A stretch of 64,000 nucleotides of DNA from Flaccisagitta enflata (GCA_965153355.1 OZ231127.1:33108001-33172000), one strand, 5' to 3'. Shown: positions 1 to 11,530, counted from the first letter of the stretch. The notes: generated by a model not told the origin, from the letters alone. A program made the numbers and translations.

Positions 1-239
1 TTAACCAACATGTTTTGAGAGTCTTCTACCCGTCTGTTCTGTCCATCTACTTCTCCATACATATGTCACATGATCAATATACGCTGAAACACAGCCTGGA
101 CGCATCGTTGCCCGGTCGGGCTTGTTAGTTTTCTCTGTTGATTCACTATTTGACTAGAATCAATTACTGATTACAATTAAGTAAATGGTTTTATCTTTAA
201 CTTGACCAACTGTATGTTTATTTTCCCAACCCCTTCCAT

Positions 240-965
240 TTTTCCCCGGCTTGCCCCATCTTTCTTTTCTCCCTGTCCGTTGACCCCTTTCTCCTTGTTC
301 CGGACAACTGTTGCCCTTGTTTGATCTGGCCTTCCGTTACTTGCCCCGCTCTGCTTCTTGCCCTTGTTTGATCTGGCCTTCTGTTTCTTGCCCCCGTTTG
401 CCCCGCTCTCTCTGCTTCTTGCCCCCCATTTGCCCCGCTCTGCTTCTTGCCCTTGTTTGATCTGGCCTTCTGTTTTTTGCCCTCATTTGCCCCGCTCTCT
501 CTGCTTCTTGCCCCCATTTGCCCCGCTCTGCTTCTTGCCCTTGTTTGATCTGGCCTTCTGTTACTTGCCCCCATTTGCCCCGCTCTCTCTCCCTGTCCGT
601 TGACCCCTTTCTCCTTGTTCCGGACAATTCTTGCCCTTGTTTGATCTGGCCTTCTGTTTCTTGCCCCCGTTTGCCCCGCTCTCTCTGCTTCTTGCCCCCA
701 TTTGACCCGCTCTGCTTCTTGCCCTTGTTTGATCTGGCCTTCTGTTTCTTGCCCCCATTCGCCCCGCTCTCTCTGCTTCTTGCCCCCATTTGCCCCGCTC
801 TGCTTCTTGCCCTTGTTTGATCTGGCCTTCTGTTTCTTGCCCCCATTTGCCCCGCTCTCTCTGCTTCTTGCCCCCATTTGCCCCGCTCTGCTTCTTGCCC
901 TTGTTTGATCTGGCCTTCTGTTTCTTGCCCCCATTTGCCCCGCTCTCTCTGCTTCTTGCCCTTGT
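240..965. repeat. ~88-bp minisatellite ending at BD5 acceptor (plus arm)
   Basis: Repeats of CTTGCCCTTGTTTGATCTGG / CCCCATTTGCCCCGCTCTC type with higher-order periods of about 83-88 bp. The last unit merges into the 3' splice site of exon 974-1,084. Confidence 0.9.
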
Positions 966-973
966 TTGCGCAG

Positions 974-1084
974 GCAAAGGCAAAGCAAAGGGTGTTCCAT
1001 CTCCTCCGCCTCTGCACCAGAAAATGCGCGACATCTACGAAGCCATTCGCGATTACTACGATACTCATGGCAGGGTTCTCTCCG
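974..1084 (+). CDS. PBRM1: PBRM1 BD5 start exon, plus-arm copy
   Basis: Plus-strand copy of the exon at 40,271-40,381 (KMRDIYEAIRDYYDTHGRVL). Acceptor TTTGCGCAG and donor CCG|GTAAGC are intact. Here the exon is single, not duplicated. The pyrimidine-rich 88-bp minisatellite runs directly into the acceptor. Confidence 0.88.
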
Positions 1085-1328
1085 GTAAGCAAGATATTTC
1101 CTAATCAGAGTTGCCACACTCGTGATATTACCAACTCCCAAGGCAGATAGGAAGATTTCTCTGCAATTTTGAAAGATTTTGCTATTGTGTAATGTGTATG
1201 TTATCAAGGGTGTGGTCGTCATTGTATAGATATGCGTTGTTTGGCATAGATGTATTTGTTTCACTGAATTTAAACACTTTTTTGTGTATCCAATGTAATA
1301 TTCGTTTCACCATCACTGATGGCATCAG

Positions 1329-1435
1329 GTCCATTCATGAAGTTGCCGTCCAAGTCGGACTATCCGGATTATTACGACGTGATCAAACGTCCCATTGACA
1401 TGGCCAGGATATTACAGAAGATTAACGCCACGCAG
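1329..1435 (+). CDS. PBRM1: PBRM1 BD5 ZA-loop exon, plus-arm copy
   Basis: Copy of 39,920-40,026 (PSKSDYPDYYDVIKRPID). Phase 1 to 0, acceptor GGCATCAG, donor CAG|GTCAGT. Confidence 0.9.
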
Positions 1436-2160
1436 GTCAGTTAAGAAAAGAAAATGCCCTTCAAACTGATTTACAGGATGACATACTGGCTTTGTCTCAA
1501 CATCGTAGCGTCCTCGGTCCGTTTGTTGGTTGGTGGGTTGGTCGGTGTGTCTTCTTAGCGTCCTCGGTCCGTTTGTCGGTTGGTTGGTCGGTCTGTCACG
1601 CACATCATAAGTTGGAGGCTCAATTCTTTGTTCCAGCACTAACTTTATCATTCTGTCATTTACTCATTCATTTATTCATTCCTTCATGCATTCATTCAGT
1701 CATTAGCGACATTCAGTCATAAAGTTGTTTGTTTATAGAGGACGCATTGTTAGGCTGCCTGGGCTTGTTCAGTTTATTACCCCGCCACCCCGGCATAATG
1801 CAGCCCATATTGCTTAAATATGTTTTTGACTTTTACTGAAAGTTTTATTCTTGCATGATTGAAAGTTTAAAAGGGCGTATGACCTGTTAGGATTTAACGC
1901 TTAATTGCTAGGTGATGGTATTATGTAATTTCGCTCATTTATTTCACAATTCGCAAACCTCCGAATTCACAGATTCGTCCCAATACCTTAAAAAGAAAAC
2001 CAGATTCACTCTCCGAATTCTTTTTTGAGAAGGGGAGGAGTGTGATAGGGGAAATTTCGTCGTGGCTTCTGCACTATTTGTCTCTTTTTCCTTTTCCTTT
2101 TGTTTCTATGTCTCTTTTTTGTTTTCAAAAATAAATAAACATGGGATGGTTTCCCTGCAG

Positions 2161-2229
2161 GCGGCCTCCATGGCGCCGCCAAGTGCCGCCCCCGATATGT
2201 TTCAACAACAGGGGCCGGGAGGCACCAAG
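2161..2229 (+). CDS. PBRM1: PBRM1 23-codon insert exon, plus-arm copy
   Basis: Copy of 39,122-39,190, acceptor TTCCCTGCAG, donor AAG|GTATGT. Encodes DMFQQQGPGGTK, with Gln where the minus arm has His. Confidence 0.75.
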
Positions 2230-2515
2230 GTATGTCCATGTATCGTAATGGTAATGAGCATAGAGACAAAAGAGGTCAGTTTTATCCTCAATAGTCCCAT
2301 GTCACCATACATACATGAATTCATTTTATTGAATGATCATGATCCACGTGAGATGCCGCGTTTCAATACAGGAGAAGAAACGAAACTGACCTCCACTGCC
2401 TCTGCTTAAACTAGTCCCCGTTTTGCCACGACAAAATCACTTTTGTAGCCTTAGTCAATCTGCCTAGCTCTTTGCAGTTGCTAGTCGCAGTTTAGAAATT
2501 ATCACATAATCTTTT

Positions 2516-2921
2516 TTAGTTGCGGACACGCAACTCTAGAAAAGTCTTTGTCCGGCCATCTGTCTGTGCGCCTGTCGGCCATGGTGCGAAACAGGGACAA
2601 GGATGCGCGGGATTTTCAAAAGCGTTCGCTTTCGCGTTTTTAAGCAGCTCGCGCATCGCGTTACGCATCGCATCCATTGTTTTTGGTTGCTAACGCGTTC
2701 GCGTTACGCGTTTTCAACGCTTCCTACACTTTCTCTTATGGAAAGAAAGTAGAAAAGAAAGAAAAAAAAGAAAGAAAGAAAAAGAAAGAAAGAAAAAAAA
2801 AGAAAGAAAGAAAGAAAGAAAAAGAATGAAAGAAAGAAAGAAAGAAAAAGAATGAAAGAAAGAAAGAAAGAAAAAGAATGAAAGAAAGAAAGAAAGAAAA
2901 AGAATGAAAGAAAGAAAGAAA

Positions 2922-2952
<31 letters not shown>

Positions 2953-3183
2953 AAGAATGAAAGAAAGAAAGAAAGAAACAGGGAGGAATGAAGGAATGAA
3001 GGAAAGAGCAGAAATAAAGAATTCAGGAAAGAGCAGAATTAAAGAATTCAGGAAAGACGAAGAAAAAACAGGGAGGAAAAAGAAAAAGTAACCTGAGGTT
3101 GAAATATTGTCGTGGCAAATGGTCTCTCATGCCCAAACACATACACACGAGTGCGTGTACACACACACACACATTCACACACA

Positions 3184-3269
<86 letters not shown>

Positions 3270-3612
3270 CATAAACGCACACACACACAATCACGACCAT
3301 TTTATAGCGTTTTTGTTTTGAATTTGGAGGTCGAGGACAAGGACAGGGCAGAAAAGCATGGATGCGAACGCTTTGGGGAGGATGCGCGTTCGCATCCACT
3401 CCTATATTCTATCAGATGCGTTCGCATCCTTATCCGCGTTTACCAAAATCTCGCGCATCCTGTGCGTTCGCATTCGCATCCCGGATCGCATCCTTATCCC
3501 TGGTGCGAAAACGCGCATATGTGGCGCTGCCATTGTGATTATCTGTGGGAGTATATGTGGGATGGGCGAGGGCGTGGATGGGGGTTGTGCGCCCCTGCCC
3601 ACCCGTCCGCAA
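2516..3612. mobile_element. hairpin-ended element with internal arrays (plus arm)
   Basis: Left end TTTAGTTGCGGACACGCAACTC, right end GCCCCTGCCCACCCGTCCGC, as in the (ACGG)n family elsewhere in the window. The inside holds GCGTTCGCATCC-type repeats, a GAAA array (2,740-2,980) and an AC array (3,160-3,262). Minus-arm counterpart about 37,726-38,836. Confidence 0.55.
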
Positions 3613-4287
3613 CAATATTGTGACCCAGCGTCACTTGTTCGTACATATTAAGGGTCAGGATATATGCCGAGTTACAGAAGCGGAAGAGCAGGTTATTTTG
3701 CGTGTGTGGATATGATATTGGAAAACATGTTCATGGGAACAACGTTGCGTGCTTCAGAACTTTCCAGCGACAAGGATAACAAAATATGAAAAAAAAGACT
3801 TATTCAAATTGTCAAAGACGAAACTTGATGTCGATGTCTTTTGTTGACAGCGTCCATACGCTGACTTATATATGACTTTTGCGGACATCCTGACTTAAAT
3901 TGCTCGATGAGCGAGACATTTTTAAGTTAGGATGACACTCCTGAGTGAAGGGTGGGGATGGGGGTGAATCTAGAGAAATGTGATATGCACGGGTGCGTCA
4001 CGATTATAGACGGTATGTATAAGAACAATCAGTCTAGATATATTTTGTAGACTTATGTCCTAATCCTTCACGTCTTTTCTCATGCGTTGTGTGGCTTGAA
4101 CTCTTGAAGGTCACGCTTTTGATATCTATTTATCTCACTTTAATTTTTCTCACTTTAATTTTCGCGCATGTGAGTTGTGAATTGTGAGCTCAGCATAGCG
4201 ATCGTAGGGTGACATGGTTTAATAACTAGATTACATTCTCTTTGTCTCTTTCTGGCTTTATCTACTTCTGTGTGTCTGTCCGCCTTC

Positions 4288-4782
<495 letters not shown>

Positions 4783-4784
4783 AG

Positions 4785-4892
4785 TACTCGAACATCGAGG
4801 AATTTACTGCGGACTGCGTTTTGCTCTTTGATAACGCTTGTAAATATAACGAGCCAGATTCCCTCATCTACAAAGACGCCCTCACATTACAG
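4785..4892 (+). CDS. PBRM1: PBRM1 BD5 second-half exon, plus-arm copy
   Basis: Copy of 36,206-36,313. Reads TADCVLLF: the conserved Phe codon TTC is TGC here. The acceptor CCACAG ends a CT array of about 490 bp (4,291-4,780) that is its pyrimidine tract. Confidence 0.9.
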
Positions 4893-5134
4893 GTTATCTC
4901 ATTTGCATAAGCTGGATAAGCGGTTTGTTCTCCTTCCAGTAACAATCTGAATAAGCTTAATGGATTGTCGATTTTCCCCTTCATTTTGTATTCACCAAGT
5001 TTCGATTCCAATTTGAGATGTCCCCTTCTTTATAGCTTTGGTTTTCGTCCCAAACATTACTCAAGCCGCACGTCTTATATCAGTCCAACTGGTCGTTGGC
5101 CAATGCCCGTTACTTCAACAGTTTATCTGTCCGC

Positions 5135-6145
5135 ACTTGCACTCAGTCCGCACATGGGATCAGTCCGCACTTGGGCTCAGTCCGCAATTACGCTCAGTCC
5201 GCAATTACGCTCAGTCCGCACTTGCGCTCAGTCCGCACTTGCGCTCAGTCCGTACTTGCGCTCAGTCTCGCACTCTGCGCTCAGCCCGCACTTGCGCTGA
5301 AATCTCCGCACTTGCTTTCAGTTTGCACTTGCGCTCAGTCCGAACTTGCGCTCAGTCCGCACTTGCGCTCAGTCCGCACTTGCGCTCAGTCCGCACTTGC
5401 GCTCAGTCCGCACTTGCGCTCAGTCCGCACTTGCGCTCAGTCCGCACTTGCGCTCAGTCCGCACTTGCGCTCAGTCCGCACTTGCGCTCAGTCCGCACTT
5501 GCGCTCAGTCCGCACTTGCGCTCAGTCCGCACTTGCGCTCAGTCCGCACTTGCGCTCAGTCTCCACTTGCGCTCAGTCCCCACTTGCTTTCAGTCTCCAC
5601 TTGCTCTCAGTCTCCACTTGCTTTCAGTCTCCACTTGCTTTCAGTCTCCACTTGCTTTCAGTCTCCACTTGCTTTCAGTCTCCACTTGCTTTCAGTCTCC
5701 ACTTGCTTTCAGTTTGCACTTGCGCTCAGTCCGAACTTGCGCTCAGTCCGCACTTGCGCTCAGTCTCCACTTGCTTTCAGTTTGCACTTGCGCTCAGTCT
5801 GCACTTGCGCTCAGTCTGCACTTGCGCTCAGTCCGCACTTGCGCTCAGTCCGCAATTGCGCTCAGTCCGCACTTGCACTCAGTCTGCACTTGCGCTCAGT
5901 CCGCACTTGCGCTCCGTCTGCCATTGCGCTCTGTCCGCACTTGCGCTCCGTCCGCATGTGCGCTCTGTCGGCACTTGCGCTCCATCCGCGCATGCGCTCT
6001 GTTCGCGCGTGCGCTCTGTGCATGCGCTCTGTCCGCACTTGCGCTCCATCCACGCTTGCTTTTGGTTGGCGCTTGCGCTCAGTCCGCGCTTGCGCTCAGT
6101 TTGCGCTTGCGCTCAGTTTGCGCTTGCGCTCAGTTACGCTCAATT
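5135..6145. repeat. 17-bp minisatellite (plus arm)
   Basis: Unit CAGTCCGCACTTGCGCT with variants (CAGTCTCCACTTGCTTT). Because 17 is not a multiple of 3, all three forward frames stay open and repeat every 17 residues; not coding. Confidence 0.95.
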
Positions 6146-6170
6146 ACTTTTCACCCCTGTTTTTGATTAG

Positions 6171-6310
6171 CGCGTGTTGTTGGAGAAGAAATCTGAGTTT
6201 TTCGAAGAGGATGCCGAAGTCCCGAACGTGTCCGCGCTTGTCATGGAGTTGATGCTCAACATCTTCATCAGCACTTACAATCACAAAGACGAAGAAGGAC
6301 GCTGCTTCAG
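6171..6310 (+). CDS. PBRM1: PBRM1 BD5 end/BD6 start exon, plus-arm copy
   Basis: Copy of 34,736-34,875 (EVPNVSALVMELMLNIFIS). Lies between the 17-bp minisatellite (ending about 30 bp before the acceptor) and the GAT array, whose first bases form the donor CAG|GTGATG. Confidence 0.9.
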
Positions 6311-6311
6311 G

Positions 6312-6393
<82 letters not shown>

Positions 6394-6530
6394 AATGACG
6401 ATGACGATAATGGAGACGGCGACGGTGATGGTGATGATGATGATGAGAATGATGATGACGATAATGGAGATGACGATAATGGAGATGACGATAATGGAGC
6501 TGACGATAATGGAGCTGACGATTATGTTGC

Positions 6531-6562
<32 letters not shown>

Positions 6563-6759
6563 GTGATGATGATGATGGAGGTGATGATGATTTAGGTGAT
6601 AATAATGGAGGTGATGATGGAGATGACGATGACGATGACGATGATGATGATGACAATGACGATGACAATGATGACGACGATGATGATAATGATGACGACG
6701 ATGATGATGATGACTATGATGATGACGATAATGATGATACTGACATTGATGATGATGAA

Positions 6760-6795
<36 letters not shown>

Positions 6796-6850
6796 ACTGA
6801 TAGTGATGATGAAGATGATGATGATGATGATGATGAATTGGCTACGATGA
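6311..6850. repeat. GAT array starting at splice donor (plus arm)
   Basis: (GAT)n with GAC variants. The first GTGATGATG is the 5' splice site of exon 6,171-6,310. Confidence 0.95.
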
Positions 6851-6889
6851 TGATCATGACAAATCGTTATGGATAGGGGACAATTATGA

Positions 6890-7140
6890 TGGAATGGTTA
6901 TGCACTGACGTTGAAATGATGATGAATTGATGTTGAATTGATGTTGAGATGATGATGAATTGATGTTGAGATGATGATGAATTGATGTTGAGATGATCAT
7001 GAATTGATGTTGAGATGATGATGAATTTATGTCGAGATGATGATGAATTTATGTTGAGATGATGATGAATTGATGTTGAAATGATGATGAATTGATGTTG
7101 AAATGATAAAGAATTGATTTTGAAATGATCATGAATTAGT
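6890..7140. repeat. 18-bp minisatellite (plus arm)
   Basis: Repeats of ATGATGAATTGATGTTGAG. Minus-arm counterpart about 33,900-34,145. Confidence 0.9.
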
Positions 7141-7199
7141 GATGATTAACTGATTTTGAAATGGCGATGATGGTGACAAAAGCTTTCCTTGATTTCCAG

Positions 7200-7325
7200 C
7201 GATTCTTTAGGAGAAGTTCCGAGAATTGATCCTTCGGGGGAAAGTGGGACGACACAAACTCAACCACTAACATTGGACATCATCAAGTCCAACCTCGACA
7301 AAGGCCGCTATCTCAGATTTGACAG
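7200..7325 (+). CDS. PBRM1: PBRM1 BD6 ZA exon, plus-arm copy
   Basis: Copy of 33,723-33,848 (LTLDIIKSNLDKGRYLRFD). Phase 2 to 2, acceptor GATTTCCAG, donor CAG|GTGGAG. Confidence 0.9.
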
Positions 7326-7810
7326 GTGGAGATGGAGATAGCCGTTGCTTATAATCTGCACTACCTGGTGCTGTACACAAGAATATAACAATACAAGATG
7401 TAGACCCCTCTAAAACTGTAGCACCCCCCTTACAGATCACCCCCCTTACAGATCATACTATAGTATAGGATTTTACAAGTGGCGCTATTAAGGCGCTCTT
7501 GCAGTTTTCACTCCAATACTTAATTCTGATATTATTATAAGCTACATTTTGAGTTTAAGGAAAAAATTGAGAAATCGCTCTCGTTGTGCCATTTGTATTG
7601 ATGTAAACCTTTTTTCACCCAAAATGTTTTTATATTCAATAATGAAATGCTACAGTTTTAAGGGGGTTCACACTTTGTATTTCGCTTTTCTCTGTAATCG
7701 AAGTTTAGACAGGTCTTGACCCATGCCACGTTTCACTGTAGGCCCCTTCCAAGTTTCGCCTCTTTTAAATGTAATTCATGACGGGAGCTTCTTTTCTTAC
7801 CACTGAACAG

Positions 7811-7901
7811 GTTTCAAGAAGATATGTTCAGCGTGTTTGAACGGGCGAGAAGACTGTCAAGAACCGATTCCCAAATCTACGAAGATGCAGTTGAATTGCA
7901 G
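7811..7901 (+). CDS. PBRM1: PBRM1 BD6 helix exon, plus-arm copy
   Basis: Copy of 33,163-33,253 (FERARRLSRTDSQIYEDAVE). Ser at the acetyl-lysine position is codon 7,857-7,859. Phase 2 to 0. Confidence 0.9.
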
Positions 7902-8051
7902 GTTAATAACCTAAATTCCTTTTCTTGCTAACATATCAACTTCTCTTCTTCTTTTCCATGAGGTTCATGTGTAAGTTACTAATCCTATTCTTTCCCCTGT
8001 AAACTGTTAAACCTATCCACGCCTCGGTACATCCATCGGTGTAGTTATTGA

Positions 8052-8257
8052 TGTACCGATATACAGTTGAAACAAGCCCGAGCGTGCAACTAGATGCGTC
8101 ATCTGCGTGATATTAGAAGAGGCGTAACGGACCGACGGACGGAGAGACGGACGGATCGACGGACCGACGGACGGACAGACGGACAGATGGACGGACCGAC
8201 GGACAGACCCTCTTATAGAGATGCGATGACGCCTCTAAAAAAAAGATCTTGATTTTC
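8052..8257. mobile_element. (ACGG)n hairpin element, ATGCGTCA type (plus arm)
   Basis: Starts ACAAGCCCGAGCGTGC, contains (ACGG)n at 8,128-8,210, and ends CTCTTATAGAGATGCGATGA then CGCCTCTAAAAA. Minus-arm counterpart about 32,830-32,995. Confidence 0.6.
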
Positions 8258-8275
8258 ATGTAATGCTTGTGACAG

Positions 8276-8455
8276 ACGTTTTTCATTCGGGAACGTGACG
8301 AGAAGCTGCGCCACGTGTTGCTAACTGGGGCCACAAACTACACGGACAAATTCCTCCTCTTCCAAGTAGACGCGGAAAAGAAGGAAAAGAAACCCAAAGA
8401 AATGCGCGATGAGCTGGATGATGAGAACAACGGACTGCCTAAACAGGATGGAGAG
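8276..8455 (+). CDS. PBRM1: PBRM1 BD6 end exon, plus-arm copy
   Basis: Copy of 32,615-32,794. Followed by one full and one damaged 72-bp repeat unit. The second unit's donor is changed (GGAGCAGGTCTG), unlike the minus arm, where three units keep GAGAG|GTAAGG or its equivalent. Confidence 0.87.
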
Positions 8456-8610
8456 GTAAGGGAGAAGATGCAAATGTGCGATGAGCTGGATGATGAAAAC
8501 AATGGACTGCCTAAACAGGATGGAGCAGGTCTGTATATTCTTGCATATTCCCCCCCCCCGATGAGTTGATGATGAAACAATGACTGCCTAAACAGGATGG
8601 AGCAGGTCTG
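8395..8610 (+). repeat. 72-bp exon-edge repeat (plus arm)
   Basis: Units of 72 bp (24 codons, MRDELDDENNGLPKQDG core) starting inside exon 8,276-8,455 and running over its donor. One full and one damaged extra unit. Confidence 0.85.
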
Positions 8611-8779
8611 TAGCATTTCAGATATTCTCTCTGGCAGGGGGGAAAAATCAAAGGATTTGGAAATGGGGAAGGAAATCAAAGGGTGGAAATATGAAAAGAT
8701 GAAAAATATAGATGATTTTACACTTTTGACAGTACTAAAATGTAATATTTAGTCACCACAACATTAGTTCATAGTATTT

Positions 8780-9000
8780 CCCATGAGGGGAAGTGAGGGG
8801 CAGTGAGGTAGCTAGGGGTGGTTAAAAAGTGAAGGGTGGTTTGAAATTATGTAGGGGTAGCGGGGAGTGAGAGGGGTAAAGCGAGGGGTGGGAGGTGTAT
8901 AGCGTGGAATGGGAGGGGTAAAACAAGGGGTGGGGTAAGGCTAGGGGTGGGGTGAGGGGTGGTTCGAGGGGTGTGAGGGGTAATGAGCTTTTAACTGATA
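8780..9000. repeat. G-rich GAGGGGTGG repeats (plus arm)
   Basis: Irregular repeats of AGGGGTGG; minus-arm counterpart 32,095-32,290. Confidence 0.8.
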
Positions 9001-9460
9001 AGCCCTTAACCTTAAACCTAACACAACCCCTAACCCTAAATCTAACACAACCTTTAGCCCTAAACCCAACACAACCCCTTACTCTAAACCCAACTCAACC
9101 CCTAACCTTAAACCCAATACAACCCCTAACCCCAACACAACCCCTAACCTTAACTTTAACATTTATATCTAGCTCTAACCTTATTTAAAAAACACTAAAC
9201 TCAACACAACCCCTAACCCACCCAATATTAATTTCTAACCATAAACCCAACATTATCCCTAACCCTAAACCCAACACAGTCCTTAACCTTAACATTTATA
9301 TCCAGCGCTATTCATAATTAAAAAAACACTAAACCCAACACAACCCCTAACCCTGAACTTAATACAACCCCTAACTTTAAACCCAACACAACCCCTAACC
9401 TTAACCTTAATATTTATGTCCAGCCCTAACCCTAACTAAAAAAATTTGAAATCATAACCC
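9000..9460. repeat. telomere-like CCCTAA-type repeats (plus arm)
   Basis: About 24-bp units of AACCCTAAACCCAACACAAC CCCT type, degenerate. Minus-arm counterpart about 31,640-32,090. Confidence 0.85.
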
Positions 9461-9529
9461 TGCATAAATAACCTGTATTAATAACCTGCATAAATGAAGT
9501 GCTTCGTGGGAAAGGGTTAGGGTCTGTTT

Positions 9530-9880
9530 AAGTAATCTTGGTCATAGCTTAACATTGATGATCAAACATAAGTTATGGGTTAGGGGTGTTTGGTTTTGGG
9601 TTAGGCAGTTGGAGTTTGTGTCATGGGTAGTGTTGGGTTTAGGGTTAGGGTAGTGTTGGGTTTAGGTTATATTGTGCTAGTTTAGGTTAAGGCTGTTAGG
9701 CTGAGAGGGTTAGGCATGTTGAGTTTGAAAGTTAAAGGTAGTATTGGGTTTAGGGTTAGGGGTAATGTTGTGTTTAGGGTTAAGGGTTGTATTATGTTTA
9801 AGGTTAAGGGTTGTGTTAGGTTTAGGGCTAGGGGTAATGTTGAGTTTAGGGTTAAGGGTTGTGTTGGGGTTAGGCAAATT
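9530..9880. repeat. telomere-like TTAGGG-type repeats, opposite strand (plus arm)
   Basis: GGGTTTAGGGTTAGGGGT-type units in opposite orientation to 9,000-9,460, separated by about 70 bp. Minus-arm counterpart about 31,125-31,510. Confidence 0.85.
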
Positions 9881-10225
9881 TTAACTTGCTTAAGGTAAAA
9901 GGTTTTGTTTTACCACGAATGAAATATTTTACTTGCTATGGGAAAAATATATATATATCTGCAAAATGTTTCTTTTCTCTAGGCCGTAAATTAAATGATA
10001 GCTGTGCATTTTCAGTTTGAACCACCACCCTCCCCACCACCACCCTTTTTGGTTTTTTGAATTATGAAATTCCTTGAACTTAAAGGTATTGAAACTGCAA
10101 TATGTAAATGAGATTTTTGTTCTTTTTGTAAACTAGCAATTTTATCAAATTTTTTAAGTATAAAAAAGGCCTATTCACTGAATCACGAAAGAAAATATCA
10201 AAATTGGGTCTGTCAAGATTAATTT

Positions 10226-10253
10226 CACTGAAGCACGACTTCGTGCTTCAGTG
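10226..10253. repeat. perfect hairpin CACTGAAGCACGA
   Basis: 13-bp stem CACTGAAGCACGA with a 2-base loop. The motif recurs at 15,620-15,725 and in the other arm (about 30,755-30,782, 25,395-25,470). Confidence 0.8.
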
Positions 10254-10440
10254 TAATTGGTATTCGTGATTCAGTGGATTGATGCCTAACCTCTGTTCGT
10301 GCATTAGTGGAATGATACTTAACCTCCAATTGCGATTCATTGCGAAATAAACTCACCCTTGTCTGCTCTCAGTAAGTAAAGTCACCTGGCTTGTCTGCTC
10401 TCCGTATAGGCTGGTGATTTTTCAGTAAGTGAAGGAAACT

Positions 10441-10797
<357 letters not shown>

Positions 10798-11021
10798 ACA
10801 AGGCCGTATACACGGCTAACCAAGTTGCGTGCGGGTGGGCAGGGGCTGTATTTGAGGCTATTACTATTGGGCAAGAGTAGTGAGGCCATAAACCGCCAAT
10901 GACAGTAAAAACCAAAAAAAAGTAAAGTGTGACAGATCGATGGACAGACCGATGGACAGACAGACCGACGGACGAACCGACCAAGCGGGTTGTAGCGTCG
11001 CGTAGCACGCAACTAAAAAGA
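10798..11021. mobile_element. (ACGG)n hairpin element, complete copy (plus arm)
   Basis: Right-to-left reading of the consensus: ACAAGGCCGTATACACGGC, then GGTGGGCAGGGGC, an ACGG/GACC tract, and the terminal hairpin GTCGCGTAGCACGCAACTAA. Minus-arm counterpart 30,016-30,229. Confidence 0.7.
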
Positions 11022-11154
11022 CTCATTGATTAATGATCGATTAAAATTTTGTATCAATTGCTCGAGCAAAACAAAAATCCTCGAAGGAAAGTTGCTTTTC
11101 ATTTAGTCAGAAAACGGCAATTGGAACCTCTCTCTTACATATATTTTTGTTCTA

Positions 11155-11530
11155 AACAAGGCCGGATACACGGGCCAAGACGGTGCTGGAGCATGACTCT
11201 ATCAGACCTATCCCGAGCTCTATTAGACCTATCCCAAGCTCTATCCACCTAACCGTAGATGAATATGATAATGAATGAAATGACCAGAAACATGAATTCT
11301 TGCACCTATCCCTAGCTCTATTAGACCTAACTGTAGAAAAATATGATAATGAATGAATGAAGGAATGAATGAATAAATGAATGGATGAATGAATGATGAA
11401 CGAGATGAGTTTCCATGAGATTCCATACATTTTCTGTGACCCACCAACCAACAGACCGACACACCAGGCAACCAACCAACCAACCAACCAACCGACAGAC
11501 AGAGTCTCTTATAGAGGTGCTATGGCGCAC
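11155..11530. mobile_element. (ACGG)n family member with GAAT insert (plus arm)
   Basis: Starts ACAAGGCCGGATACACGGGC and ends CTCTTATAGAGGTGCTATGG. Contains AGACCTATCCCAAGCTCTAT repeats, GAAT repeats and CAAC repeats. Minus-arm counterpart about 29,530-29,878. Confidence 0.5.

Noticed and set aside
218-1264. 348-residue minus-strand frame with KKQRERGKWGQ repeats
   Set aside because: Minisatellite read on the strand opposite the BD5 exon.
5038-6252. 404-residue open frame rich in CAQSALALSPHLRSVRT
   Set aside because: Produced by the 17-bp minisatellite; equally open in other frames; no start context, domain or splice support.
8395-8610. CRISPR-like direct repeats
   Set aside because: Units are contiguous without unique spacers, derive from an exon, and lie in an animal genome. 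The same applies to the 17-bp and 88-bp arrays.
9000-9880. Chromosome end or telomere fusion
   Set aside because: Repeats are degenerate 24-bp units in the middle of an intron, and their orientation is the opposite of a fusion.
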